Shown here piece after piece: positions 31,371 to 43,795 of a stretch of DNA of 64,000 nt. The stretch is from Nephrocerus scutellatus (lineage: Eukaryota; Arthropoda; Insecta; Diptera; Pipunculidae), in assembly GCA_947095585.1 (NCBI GenBank), contig OX352763.1, positions 17,843,462 to 17,907,461 of the forward strand, read 5' to 3'. Each line of letters opens with the position of its first letter. Within the stretch, counting starts at the first letter, position 1. The translations under genes were made by a program, and so were the position numbers. The notes below the pieces were generated by a model. That model did no database searches. It was not told the DNA's origin and worked only from the letters and a program-made list of their open reading frames with translations.

Positions 31371-33600
31371 TTATGGAAACTTTCGATGTATGGAAATATT
31401 CAATGTATATTATTAGCAGGTGGAGCAAGGTGATACGCTATATGACACTCCCCTTCCTCTTCCCCATCCCAAGACTACCACAAACGGTAAGCGGTAAGCC
31501 TCAGCGATGACGCTCAGTAAAATGCCCACTCATCGTTCAGACTCGTCGCTCATCGCAGTCACTTGTCACTCATAGCTCAATCGCTCGGCGCTTAGTGCGT
31601 GGCCTTAGCCTTAAGACATAAACTAGACCGATACCAGCGACTTTATTGCCACCTGACTGTGCACATTAATTATAATGATGTCTTTGGAAGATAATGAACT
31701 ATGATTTAACCAATTCATGACGTCCTCAATCGCTATCACTTTAGCCGGTATACGCTACATTGATCTGAGAGACGGACAGAGGTGTTTACTTTCAGTCTGT
31801 CACAGAAGATTCCAGCTGATTCTACCGTCTAGCTAAAAATCCACTGTGAAGAATTATACCGCTTCAGTGTCCGGCTCGAATCCAGGGCATTGTTGTTCGA
31901 AAGCCCTTTTCGAAGCATAACACTGGTACAATATAATCAAGATTCGTCAGCTTTTAGTTTAATGATTTGATGATAGTCGAGTCTCCCATGTGGAGACATC
32001 TCCACTGATTTCCTGTTAACAAGCAAATTATTTTATTGTATCATTATGGTAATTTGATGTGGAAACAACGGGTAAGAAAAATCCAGACTCAGCTCTGATC
32101 TTTCTCTAAAGTCGACTACATTTTGGACGGCGCTTTCCTTAATAAGCTTCTTTGTTGTTGAATGTGTGTTAAATCATTTACTTGGTCAAGCAGAATCCTT
32201 TTCTTAACCCTCGCGTCAACCTACTGGAATTGGTCGTCATCCAAAAAAGACGGATCGCCGTCTCTGTCTGACATCTGTTTACTCTGTCATGAATGTATTT
32301 ATTCAGCCTGACAATCGAGCTTGTAATGTGGGTCGACATTTCTCTTTTCTGATGCGTATAGCAGTTAAGTCGGTTAGAACGTATACTAACTGTAGGAGCC
32401 TGACATAAGCAGAACATGTTAAACATAAGGCGGAACACGGAAGACGATACTAAAATGCCAAAAAACAGATTAACGGACATCAAGAACGGCAAAAAATGAA
32501 TGAATCTCAGTAACTTTGTGTCAGTTGTATCAGGAAATAAATTTTGACACAGAAATGCGGTAAACCCCTAAGAGGATTTCTGTTGCTTCTCCTGCTCCTA
32601 TGTCTGTATGCATGTGTTCAATGCTAACATATCGCCGCTCATTCCACAATCAGTCATACTTGTAATTTATGCATTCGACCAGAATGCGCCAAATGGTCAA
32701 ATGCAAAAGCTGGACAAATCGTAAACGTGCACAGGGAATGAACCGCGAGAAAAAGCCTTTCAAAGGAAGCCTCAAAGTAAGAGTCGTGTGGTTGTTTGTT
32801 GCTTGATAAATGCGTTGTGATATACAGTGCAGTGCATGTCGCCGTAACGAGGGCAGATAGAGAACGGACGACACGCGAAAGGCAACAAAAAAAAGGATGC
32901 CCGCCTGTGTTCTTCAGAGTCCGGTTAGCGATATGGACTTTGCTTCGCTTCGCATCCATAAAAAGCAAATTGCTCTGGCTGTCCGTGTGAATGTGAAGTG
33001 AAGCCGCGAATCACCGAAATTCCTCCTCGTGCGGGGAGTGAGTGATTCACTCTCTACATGTCATAGGAGACTTCTTGTTGCAATAAATACACAATTTTGA
33101 ATTATTTCCATTGATTTCGGAATGAGTTAAGTTGGCTGTGAGTGGGTGGGCGGTTGGTTGGGTGAGCGACTGACTGTGATTTACGGAATGGTAACAATGT
33201 CGATGCGCCACCGAAGAAAGACTACTCCGTGGCATCGAGAAATGTTGCAGCACGAGAAGGTCAGTTCAGTATGACAGTTAGTGAACGACTGTTCCGCTAG
33301 CTTGACATATTAACTGATGATGATGATGCATTTCTTGAGTTGATTTTTATGAGTCGACAGTTTGTTTCCAGTTATCGTAAGGATCGTTGCCAGCAACATG
33401 TTATGTGACACACAAAGATTTACAAGCGGCAGTAAAGTGGGAAATCATTAGAAATGGCTCGACGTCAATTAAAAAGAACCATAGACAACATACATAGTAG
33501 TTTCGCGTTGCTGAGAATAATTCTTTAAACGGTTTTTTTGATATTTTGAAAAGAAAAAAAAAATAAAAATAAAAATACTTAAAGTTACAATCAAGCAAAT
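31371..33600. other. Unannotated stretch
   Basis: No gene or repeat family recognised. Open frames at 32,178-32,492 (-) and 32,654-32,968 (-) have no domain. Confidence 0.45.
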
Positions 33601-33604
33601 CTAT

Positions 33605-35058
33605 ATATTAAGAACAGCATGTCGACTACACAAAGCTCTCTCACTCGATCAAAATAATTCTCTTGGTTCAGTCAAGACACCAAACGGTGAACTGAAAACC
33701 ACGAGACAAGCAACTCTTGACTACTTGGTAAAAAATCATTTCCCTAATTGTCAAATACTAAACAGCAAAGAGGAAAATGAGGACATTAACTCACATCCTT
33801 ACTTTATCTTGCCAAGGCCCATAGGCGCTCTAATAGCATATATGAAGGAGTTCGCTGGGCAGTAAATTCCTTCGGACCATACAAATCTTCAGGTGGAGAC
33901 GGGATATACCCGATCCTTCTGCAACGTGGCATTAATAATAGAACCTATACTCATAAGACTCTACAAAGCCAGCTATAGCCTAGAACACGTTCCAAGGAGC
34001 TGGAGAGAAGTGCGAGTGATTTTCTTACCAAAGGCAGGGAAGAAATCCCTCGAGGATACCAGGTCTTACTGTACAATTAGCCTTACATCATTTATACCTA
34101 AAGAGAAAATATAAGGTCACCACATAAGATCTAACATACTCCAACGAAACCCTCTAAACCCCAGCCAAAATGCGTATCAGACTGGAAAATCTACAGAAAT
34201 AGCACTCCATGAATTGACAGCTGAAATCGAAGACACACTTCAAAGCACAAAGAAATGCTACAATGCGCCTTCATCGACATTCAAGGCACTTTTGACAACA
34301 CTAACTTCGAAGCAATTCATATACAAGCTAGGATAGGTCACGAGCTCAAGCATGCTAAAAGATAGGAAAATTCGAACCTCGTTCGGTGACGAATTCATCA
34401 CAGTAGCGGCAACTAGAGCCTGTCCACAGGGCGGCGTCCTATAACCAATTTTGTAGCTCCTGGTGATAGACCAGCTACTAGACAGGCCTTAGAATAATCA
34501 TATCACAAACATTAGCTATGCGGATGATAGACAAAATGAAAAAAAACGGAGCAATCTACGAGACGCTCAAAACTAAATGAAATTCAGAGACTAATCTGTC
34601 TAAGGTGCGATAAAGGCTTGGCCAACGGCAGCTCTTGAAAAGCTCCTGCAACTTCCACCACTTCACTTATATATCTAAAGTGAAGCTGGAAAGAGAGTCA
34701 TTACACTTAATAAAACTAACCAAATTAAGGCTAATAGACCAGGACATAAAACCATCACTAACAATGTCAACATAGTTATTGGAATTGTCCTTCAATCAGA
34801 CTCAATGATAAAAACAACTTATTTCCAAAGGAACTTTTCAATAAGAATACCGGAACGAAATATCATAAACAACCTTCCCAATCATGCATATATCTTGTAC
34901 ACAGACGGATCTAAAGCAGATACAGGGATGGGAGCAAGAGTATTCGGACCCAAAACCACAATATGAATACCCCTAGGAAAATTCCCAACCGTTTTCCAGG
35001 CAGAAACAACAGCCATAGAAGCCTGCGCCATCGAATGCATTAAAAGAAGATATAGAAG
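33605..35058 (+). pseudogene. LOA/I-like LINE, RT and start of RNase H
   Basis: Begins before the RT fold with ACRLHKALSLDQNNSLGSVK and ATLDYLVKNHFPNCQIL. RT blocks follow: LIRLYKASYSLEHVPRSW, REVRVIFLPKAGKKSLED, SYCTISLTSFI (for SYRPISLTSF), NAYQTGKSTEIALHELT, STFKALLTT (for 'FLDIEGAFDNT'), ACPQGGVL and ISYADDRQN at about 34,507-34,535, which keeps the catalytic YADD. RNase H begins with ILYTDGSKADTGMGARVFG at about 34,893-34,950, and breaks off after FQAETTAIEACAIECIKRR at about 35,055, where a G-rich minisatellite takes over. Frameshifts and stops are scattered. It resembles 41,745-43,790. Confidence 0.85.
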
Positions 35059-35582
35059 AACCGGTCTTGGGGGTGAAATTAAGGGGGTCTCTAGGTTGTT
35101 TTGGCGGGGTCTTTAGGGGGGTTTTGAGTGAGTCTTCATGGATTTTCGAGGGGTCATTTCTAAGGACTCTTAAGGGGGATCTTCGGGTGATTTTCAGAGG
35201 ATCTTGAAGTGGTTTTCAGAGGGCCTTGAGGGGTTAATTAAGGGGGTCTCTAGGTTGTTTTGACGGGGCTTTTAGGGGGTTTTGAGTGAGTCTTCATAGA
35301 TTTTCGAAAGGTCATTTCTAAGCACTCTTAAAGGGGAGCTTGAAGTGATCTTGATGAGGTTTAGAGGTGGTCTTGAGTGGACCTTAATAGGGTGTTGAGG
35401 CGGTCTTTATGGCGGTTTAATGGGGTATCTTCAGTGGTTTAATAGGGGTCTCGGGGCTGTTTTTAATGAGGGTCTTAAGGGATCTTGAGGGGGTCTTCTG
35501 GTGGTTTTCAGAGGGTCTTGATGGGGATTTTGAGTAGTTCTTGATGAAGTTTTTGAGGGGGTATCTTGACGGTATCATTCAT
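35059..35582. repeat. Degenerate G-rich minisatellite, GAGGGGGTCTT / GAGGGGGTTTT type
   Basis: About 520 bp of roughly 11-13-base units, alternating GGGGGTCTT and GGGGTTTT endings. A higher-order duplication of about 159 bp is visible: AATTAAGGGGGTCTCTAGGT starts at 35,077 and again at 35,236. The reverse complement type (CCTCAAGACC, CCTCAAAACC) fills 59,990-60,560. Confidence 0.85.
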
Positions 35583-35839
35583 ATAAAATATCGTTCTAAC
35601 AATTATTTTGCACGATATCATATTAATAATATTTTCACACGCCCATAGACAAAAGTGACTATTTCATACACTATAACCTAGCTTCGAAAGTAGCCTTTAC
35701 ACACTCTAGTGATTTAACATATAACATATTTATGATTTATGGTTTAGCAGAAAACCCGGTTTACGTCGTGTGAAAAAGAGCGTACATTACTCACAGAAAA
35801 GTGCTCTTCGTACGATAAACTCCACTTTATGTAATATAC
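35583..35839. other. Unannotated stretch
   Basis: No recognised content. Confidence 0.4.
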
Positions 35840-35890
35840 TATAATAATATTTGGCGCTAGCTACGGTCCACGGTATGTCGCGCTGATTAA

Positions 35891-35922
<32 letters not shown>
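35840..35922. repeat. SINE 3' ends in tail-to-tail arrangement with (ATT)n
   Basis: CGGTCCACGGTATGTCGCGC followed by TGATTAATATTATTATT resembles the end of the tRNA-derived SINE at 2,015-2,043. On its left, AATAATATTTGGCGC is the same end in inverse orientation, giving a short interrupted palindrome. The ATT run covers 35,886-35,920. Confidence 0.45.
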
Positions 35923-35924
<2 letters not shown>

Positions 35925-38230
35925 TCATCTTGAGCTTGGATTTAGGGAAAATTTGGCAATTAAAGTGGCGCTGAGAGAGCAGCACTAAGTCGCGGTAAGT
36001 CATGAGTAAACCCCTCGGTAAAGCACATTAATCATGTATCTCTTTGTCTATTTTTTGTGGATACCTTAGGACCAAAACAGACAATACAGTTGGGGCAATG
36101 CTACCAGTACAAGACAAGTACCTTGAAGCCAACTAATAATAAACGAAATTGACCAAGAACCCGAAGTTATGCGAAAGCGTTTCTAGATTGGATTTTTCTA
36201 CCGAAAGGAGTCTTTTTTCGGTGCGAATGTGGTTTCTCCTCACTCACTGAATAGCTGAATTGTTTTTCTTATGGAAGTACATCTCGGTAAACAAAGCATT
36301 AGTCAGAGTCGTCCGTCCATGTCCATTGTGTTACGAAGGGTTTTGATTTATATTGGAGAATAGGATTGTATTTTTGTTTCCATTAAAAATTTCGATAAAA
36401 ACAAAATATTCATAACAGAATAACATCATCACAAGAGTTTTGAAGAACTTCAGCTTAGCAGCGGTAAAACCCACATTTATAAAGGAAACGGAAATTTTTC
36501 TAAACGAATATGAGAACGTTGAAATCAATATCGAGTAACTCGCAATAAATTCCTTGAGCTTCTGATATATTGAAGCAGCGCATAGTACCTTACAGCTGAA
36601 GTCATCACTCGGTATTAGGAACGTTTCAATTCTCGAGTACCATTTAATACATTATGTCACATGCTACTGACTTAAGTTTATAAAATAGAATCATTTAATT
36701 ATGCGCACTACTTGACAGTGATTCCTTTATCCCAGTTTAGCAAAAATCGAAGGAATCCTTCAACATAAAATGAATTAATTTTCCTGATTATTCATTTCGC
36801 TGATTAGACGCGCGTTCTTCAATTGGAATAAATGACTCACAATTCAAGGTGTCATCCTCATCAATATCGTTGGAGTATAAACCAACTGTGTTGAAGTGTA
36901 GAAGTCCACCATATAGAGTGTCAATCATCCAGAATCCATGAAAGAATAAAAGCGGTAAAATTGGGATAACGATTGCAGCTGAAGTTTCTCATAACAACGA
37001 CCATCAATACGACTGTTAACTTGACTAGGGATAGCTAAGCGGGCAATTGCAGCTCTCAACTGAAAGCTGCATGGTTCACACACATACTCCCGCACACGCA
37101 AACAGTACTCCTTGGATGGCGGTCGATAATTGTCATAGCGATTAAATTTATTGCTAATTGATTGCATTTTTCCTCTCAGTCATGTCGCTTTCAAGCGAAG
37201 GATCTCATCGAGCTCATTGTGAGCGCATCGTATCGAGGAATGTTTTCTAGATTGCGAAGAAAATACACCAACAACAAAAAATCTAGACTGCCGCTTTTTT
37301 CTCGTTAAGTGAAACCATATTCCATTCCAATGGTTGGCACTATCGGAAGACCGATAGTGAAACCACTAAACGCATTTGCATAGCACGATGCCCGCCTGTC
37401 AGTTGATTTAGAGCTTTGCGTCAATGCAATTTTATAATTGAAAACGTGATGCTTCCAAATCGTTTGAGTTGTCATGTTTTCCAGACGCAGAGTTTCATTT
37501 GTATCATTGATTCCGGTTAGCACAGTGAGGAAGACTTGAAGGAATATAAAACTAGATAGATAGATGGCCAACTATTCGTTCGATAGTAAGTCCTACTACT
37601 AATTCATGAACGTTTGTTAGAATTAGATTCAAATCTTAATGTCCATTGATAGATGTTAATCCGCTTCAAGCCTTTTTGATTTTCCCAATCAGATCTTAAA
37701 TCTTTGCAACAAAAATTTGGAGAAGTGCACTATTGGGTATACTCCATTTGGTTATGAAAGTGAATTACTGTTATCGATTTTTTCTTTTTCTTTATTTTTG
37801 TAAATCTTGTAAAAGACTTCACAAGTGCACTATTAATATAAGGAACCTTTGGCCAGGGTTAGACTCGTCAGTTAGTCTATGGTTCAATGAATATTTAAAT
37901 ATTTATATATGATATGGATTTAAATAAGAAGATTAGTTAATTAGCATTTCCATTTAATATCATTTTATTTATTATTCGTATAATTTTGCATATCATAGTA
38001 TTATATCATTATTTCTTTTATATTTTTCTTATGATTATTTTGTGTAAATTATTCCTCTTCGCCTCTGCGAGCGGTTGTCCCTCTGGTGGTATGGCAGGCT
38101 TCGCCTCTGAATCTGTTCACTCGAAGTTGTGTAGAACTCGTCTCTGACGACAAAGCAACCGTACGCGTGTTTCCGATTCTATGCTGTTATCGGCTGCTAC
38201 ACTTGACATAAATTGTTAACGGATTCTCCG
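35923..38230. other. Unannotated stretch
   Basis: Nothing recognised. A minus-strand frame at 36,925-37,167 has a varied composition but no known motif. Confidence 0.4.
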
Positions 38231-38234
38231 TAAG

Positions 38235-39105
38235 ACTTTCCTCTCGAGAGCGTGCCACCACCAAGCATAGACGAAGTTAGCAGAGCGATAAATCGGCTCA
38301 AAAATAATAAGGCCTCAGGATCAGATGCTATCCCAGTGGAGCTGATTAAATCAAGCAATTCATGAACCTATAGTGCAAGTATGGGAGGAAGAAGCGATGC
38401 CAGAAGACTGGCGAAGAGGCAGCCAAGTAAAAATATCCGGATCACTATCAAGCCCATTCAACATCTATAACGGGCTCCGACAAGGGAATGGACTGAACTG
38501 CGTCCTCTTAAACCTGGCGTTAGAGAAAGTGATCCGAGACTCTGACGTAACGGCGAGAGGTACAATCCTTTAACTATCTGTAGCAGCCGATAACAATATG
38601 GAACCAGATATACGCGCAAAGTTACTCAAAGCCAACAAAGCCTAATTTAGTCTGTCAAGATTTTTCAAATCCAGGAATTTAACCATAACATCCAAGCTGC
38701 TGGTGTATAAGACATACCAGTACTTACATATGGATCCGAGACTTGGATGCTTAGCAAAAAGCATTCTGACTTCTTAGCCGCGTTCGAGAGAAAAGTCTTA
38801 CGGAGAATGGTTTGCTTCGAATGTGAGAAGGGCTATAATGATGTGATCTACGAGCGTTACCGCGATGTCGTCATCCGGAAGAGCATTAAGCTCGGTAGGC
38901 TCCGGTGGGCAGGACACCTAGCTTACATGAGCGAAGAGGATTGTGCTCGCAAAGTCCTTTGCGGTAGGATTTATTGAACTTGATAGCAACGCCGGCGAAG
39001 CATAGGCTGGAAGGATGGCGTAGACTAGGACGCCCAGAGTTTAGGGATGCCGAACTGGATGACATCGGCTCGAAATCGGGACGGGTGGAGCTCAGTAGTC
39101 CAAGG
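38235..39105 (+). pseudogene. RTE-like reverse transcriptase, internally deleted
   Basis: PPPSIDEVSRAINRLKNNKA with SGSDAIPVELIK is the standard opening of the RT domain. A deletion jumps to ISIYNGLRQGNGLNCVLLNL-like sequence (the 'G.RQG..LS..LF' box with a Gly-Asn change; RQGDGLS is usual). A second deletion removes the YADD box. Then come VLTYGSETWMLSKK, FERKVLRRMVC, YERYRDVVIRKSIKLGRLRW, AGHLAYMSEEDCARKVLCGR and GWKDGVD. Loss of the catalytic box makes it inactive. The right part matches bases 1-370. Confidence 0.8.
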
Positions 39106-41740
39106 CACTAACCAACGCCATCCATCTATCTCCTGCTTAAGACATTTAAAGTGAGTTGTTCATTTGCAGTGGGGTGAAGTCACCGTTGGTATGGACCAAT
39201 GATGAATTTAGCGTAGATGCCTGTAGAATAGATAAGAAAATCGTATACGAGGAACTATAGAAAAAGTTATACCACGATAATTCCTGCAACTTGAGGTATA
39301 ACCTTTCTTATGTATGGTGGACTGAGTGTCTCTGTTTTAGTCTTCTCGCATCATGTCCATCATGACTTCCGTAGTTAATGTAGTCCTTGCTCTCCGTACT
39401 GTTAACTGATGAAGCTATTCCCTCAAGCCACTTTCCTTCGTCGGTGATCTATTTTTTTATATCTTCCTAGCTTTCAATATTTTTCTTCACGTTTCCACAT
39501 TCTTAAGCGCAAACCTTGTACTCGCAATGATGCAATTCTTACTCGCTGCCATTCTCATGAATGGGTACAATGTACTGCTCTTAATATTGGCTCCCGACCA
39601 ATTTCATATCCACCAGAATAATATTTACATCGTACTGACTACTGAGGGTACCCGACTGATTCAAGAAATTATTCTTCTAAATCGTCTAGGCTCTAGGGAA
39701 TCTGTAAGTGCGACAATTTTTATGAGGCTTATGTTCTTATTTAGTCGTCGTAGATCAGTTATAGTTCCGAGGCTACTCGGTGGTTTCAAAATTAAGTTTT
39801 ATGGGCGACATTTTGACCTCATGTGAACTTTACTCGGTCTATAGCCCGACCTTTCAGCTTTTTCTTTTGGGATGAAATCTCCGGCGTCCGAGACGAGAAT
39901 GTTCGATCGCACTTCCAGAAGTCACAATACATACGAATACTAGATGTTATTTCCCCATTAATGTTTAAAAAGTAGAGCCAATAAATAAGAGAAATACACG
40001 TTCATAAGGATGAATCACATCATATTTGCCTATACAACAAGGATTCAGTACTGGCTCTCCGATAAGAATGACCTATTCCCAGTGTTTAACGATGCATTTC
40101 AGCTTGAGCACTGCAGGAGGTGATATTCGAAAAAAAAAGACGAGTTTGGAACCCACTGTACACTTCCGCATGCCCAAAAAAGTTAACAATCCGCTTAAGG
40201 AATCATTTTTTATTTGCGAGAGGACGTTGGCTTGATATGATACATTTTACAGTTTGTTGTTGTTGTTTTTGTTTCGATGTTTTTAATCCGTCGTCACCAT
40301 CAGCCATCACCATCAGCGAGCGGGCCGAGCTTTGCCCTAAATGTATACCAAACCATTCAGTCCGATGGTGCACCAATGTTTCTAAGGCAGATTAAGTTCT
40401 GTCCTCCAATTTTTGATGTTCCAGTTTGGAGCGTTCAGTGCGAGCGAACCTCTGCGCGCTGCGGCCAATTTCTGGATGGCAGAAAGTAAAAGCACAAAAA
40501 CCAAATTTTAAACTGTGAATCCAATCTCTTTAATCGCCGTGCCATCGAGTGTGCTCTCTCTCTGTCTTCCTGCAATTATTACTTAAGCAAGGATGAGCCA
40601 TGAGGCGAGCCTCCTATTGACAGTCGCGTTTCCGCCGACTTTCCATCCTGTATGGAGTTGCTGTCGTGTCGCTGTCCTTAACCATATATGTATATGGTGG
40701 AGAGCGGTGCCGGCGTTGGTACATACGGTACGGTTGTTGGTCCACAAAAATGTTTGTCCAAAATTGCTGCTGACATATGTGTGTGATGTGACTTTTTGTT
40801 GTTGTTTTTAATTTGTATTGCCGTCGAGAGTATTATGGTCACATTTCGACGGTGACGACTAACTTTTTGCAGGGTTGGTGTATGTTCCAAGGAGGATATC
40901 AGAAATATTTTCCAACAGGCAGGACAGCATACGACGATGAGCGGGCACAAAAAGTGCATTACTTTAGCGGTACCACTTGACGAGCGACTGACATGTCTTT
41001 TTTTCTTTTGTTTTGCCTTCACCGTGCCTTGTCAGGAGAATTCAGGACAAATCTTCTTCTTTTTGTTCCTTGTATAGTGAACTGGACGAATTTTTTGGGT
41101 TTTTTGTATTTTTTTTTTTACCGAAAATGGCAACAATGCGGTTGATGTTGCGTCGAAATGTGATGCGACGTTTGTACATTCATCCATCCATCCAGCGTGT
41201 AACTGGGGGGAGTTCAATGAACTGTTACTATAGATGAAAATGGATAGATGGCTTTTAGAGTTTTTTTTTTCACTTAAATGTTCCTGCGGTAATATGCCAA
41301 AAGCAGATAGCGCGACTTTGTTGGTAGACTCTGTGAAGGTTGTACTTTTAAAACAAGACATTTTCACAATAACAGTATATTATCCATAACTGGTTGTACG
41401 GATAGCTGGTAAGAATGGGTGCGATATTTTCACGGAGAATTTCATATTGAATTCTGTCACATATTTGAAAGCCTTTTCCTTAAGTTTTTACCAATATATG
41501 TAGATTCTTTTTTAATGAAAGGAAGAAAATACTTTTTTTTCGGCGCTTCAAATGATCAGGAGGCTTCAGTTCTTGAGTTGATATGATCTTGTAAGATCTT
41601 TACGCAAAATTCGCCACAATGAATTGGCTCATTTTAAATTGAAGCACTGAAGATACACATGAGCTTAAAATTTGAAGAAATCGGGCTAATTTTTAAAAAA
41701 TCGACCTGACTTACTAATAACCACTTCAAGAACTTTCCCA
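39106..41740. other. Unannotated stretch
   Basis: No recognisable gene or repeat relation. (TTG)n-like runs lie near 40,255-40,275 and 40,797-40,808. Confidence 0.45.
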
Positions 41741-41744
41741 ATAT

Positions 41745-43795
41745 TAGGCTTAAGACTAATGGGGGAGCATTCCTATTACCTGGAGACAGGTTAATGTGAT
41801 ATTTATCCCCAAACTAGGCAATAGGCATAGTGAACTGCCTACATCATACAGACCTATAAGTCTAATATCATTTATCTTCAACACAATTGAGAGACTTATT
41901 GATGTTCATATTATAGGCCGGTTGGAATTGTCTACCCCTCTGTACTATAGAGATATATCTATACTCTTTGACTCTAGTCAGTTTGCGAACATGAAAGGCA
42001 AAAGCACATAAGGTGCCATTCACTATCATGTTAAGGAGATAGAAGAAACTTTTCGTTCCAAGAGCCACTTCTGTGTGCCTTCCTCGACATTAAGGGCGCA
42101 TTTGATAACACTGGCTACTATTGCAAGGGCAATAAGTAGCAGAGGTATCGAAGACTCGACCAATCGTCGAGAGCCATGCTTGAAAGTCGAGATATTAATT
42201 CCTCCTCGGTAGGAGTGTCTGTGACTGTCCTTAAGGAGGAGTGCTTTCTACCCTTATATGGTCCTAGTCATTGACAATCTTCTAGTCGATCTTCACAGAT
42301 TGGGCTACATCGCTATTGGCTATGCGGATCAGTGAAAAACACTCCATGTCTATCACTAATGTCATGCAAGGGCTTTACTACATGTTTTAGAATAGTGCAG
42401 CATAGGAGGACTATCCATAAATCCCTGCAAAACCGTTCTAGGGCCTTTCACGAAAAGAATACTGGTCGCTTTGGGACCTATTATCATTAAAGTAACGACG
42501 ATAGATTATTTCAGTGAGGTTAAATATCTCGGCGTCATCCTTGATAAACGACTAAGCTGAAATTCTCATATCAAGTCCGCCATCGAACGTGCCACTAGGA
42601 CCTTGTGGGCCAGTAGACGCCTCTACGGCAGAAATTGGGGTCTAAATCTAATGTACGGATGTACAAAATGATGATGAGACCTATTATCACCCACGCGGCC
42701 ATCGTTTGGTGGCCGAAAATTCTTGAACAGACAACGGTAACTAAGCTTCAGAGGCTACAAAGAATTGCCTGTCTGGGTATAACGGGTGTCATGCCCACCT
42801 GCCGACGGCAGTACTAGAAGCTATTGTAGGGCTTTCATCCTACCGCAAATCTTCATCAGAAAAATGGCCGCTAGATGCGCTATTAAGCTACAACTAGAAT
42901 ACGTGTACAAACCAGGTGACTATGTGACCTGAAAATTCTTGAGTCAATTCCTGATAGAGACAATCATGTTCTGCACAATCCCTGCTTACTGTTTCGGCAG
43001 GTTATTTGAGGTAGAAATGTTGGACCGGATAAACTGGTGCAATGGTGTTCCTGCACTGGACGCTAGATGGTCTGGTCTGGTCTGGTTCACAAATCGAGTA
43101 TGGAAACTGGAGTTGTAGTTTTTGGAGCTAACACCAAAGTCTTGATACCAATGGGTAAAAGTCCCACTGTTTTCCAGGCGGAAATCCATACAATTGAGAT
43201 CTGCGCCAGAATAGACCTTAGTCTTTTATTTTCAGATAGCCAGACAGCACTTAAGGCGCTGTCGTCCAACTTAATGGACTCGTTATCAGTCAAAAACTGC
43301 TACGATGCAATGCTATCTCTTGCCAGACACAACAGAGTTAAGCAGGCAAGCAGGGCTGGCTCGGAATCTGCGTTCATAGGACCCAAACCCTACTGTGGTG
43401 TCAACTGGACTGCCGCCATAGCACTATTAGAATTTTGGGACTCCAGAGACTGAGACAATTCAAACAATTAATCAGGCCCTTTACCTATAAGGAAATCCTT
43501 AATCTAAATAGAGACAGCGTTAGGTAGCTGGTAAGTTTCCTAACAGGTCGTTGTGGCTTGCGATATGACCTTAACAAAATTAGGTTAGGCTCAGAGGCAG
43601 AATGTAGGTTCTGCTTGGAAGATGATGAGCCCACCGAGCATATTCTTTGCGAATGCCTAGCATTACTCTGATTAAGGAGACGTATTTTTCCCAAGGAATT
43701 GTTCTCTAAAGCGGAGTTGATAAACTCTGCCACTAAGGATATACTTTTATTGGTATGACGCTTAGAGTAAATACACCCTAAGATACAGGCTAGGG
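41745..43795 (+). pseudogene. LOA/I-like LINE, RT through C-terminal region
   Basis: RT begins VNVIFIPKLGNRHSELPTSY, then RPISLISFIFNTIERLID and FANMKGKST. The 'FLDI.GAFDN' block survives as frame-shifted LDIKGAFDN at about 42,085-42,112. YADQ replaces YADD near 42,320 (GYADQ), followed by YLGVILDKRLS (about 42,529) and MMMRPIITHAAIVWWPKILE, then LQRLQRIACLGITGVMPTC. RNase H follows with VVVFGANTKVLIPMGKSPTV, FQAEIHTIEICA and LLFSDSQTALKALSS. The end carries LGSEAECRFCLEDDEPTEHI with LCEC, a C..C...H..C cluster at about 43,595-43,655. Numerous stops and frameshifts are present. No tail or target duplication was found. Confidence 0.85.

Noticed and set aside
35059..35582. CRISPR-like or other spaced-repeat array
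   Set aside because: Units are degenerate, directly adjacent and without unique spacers, and the genome is eukaryotic.
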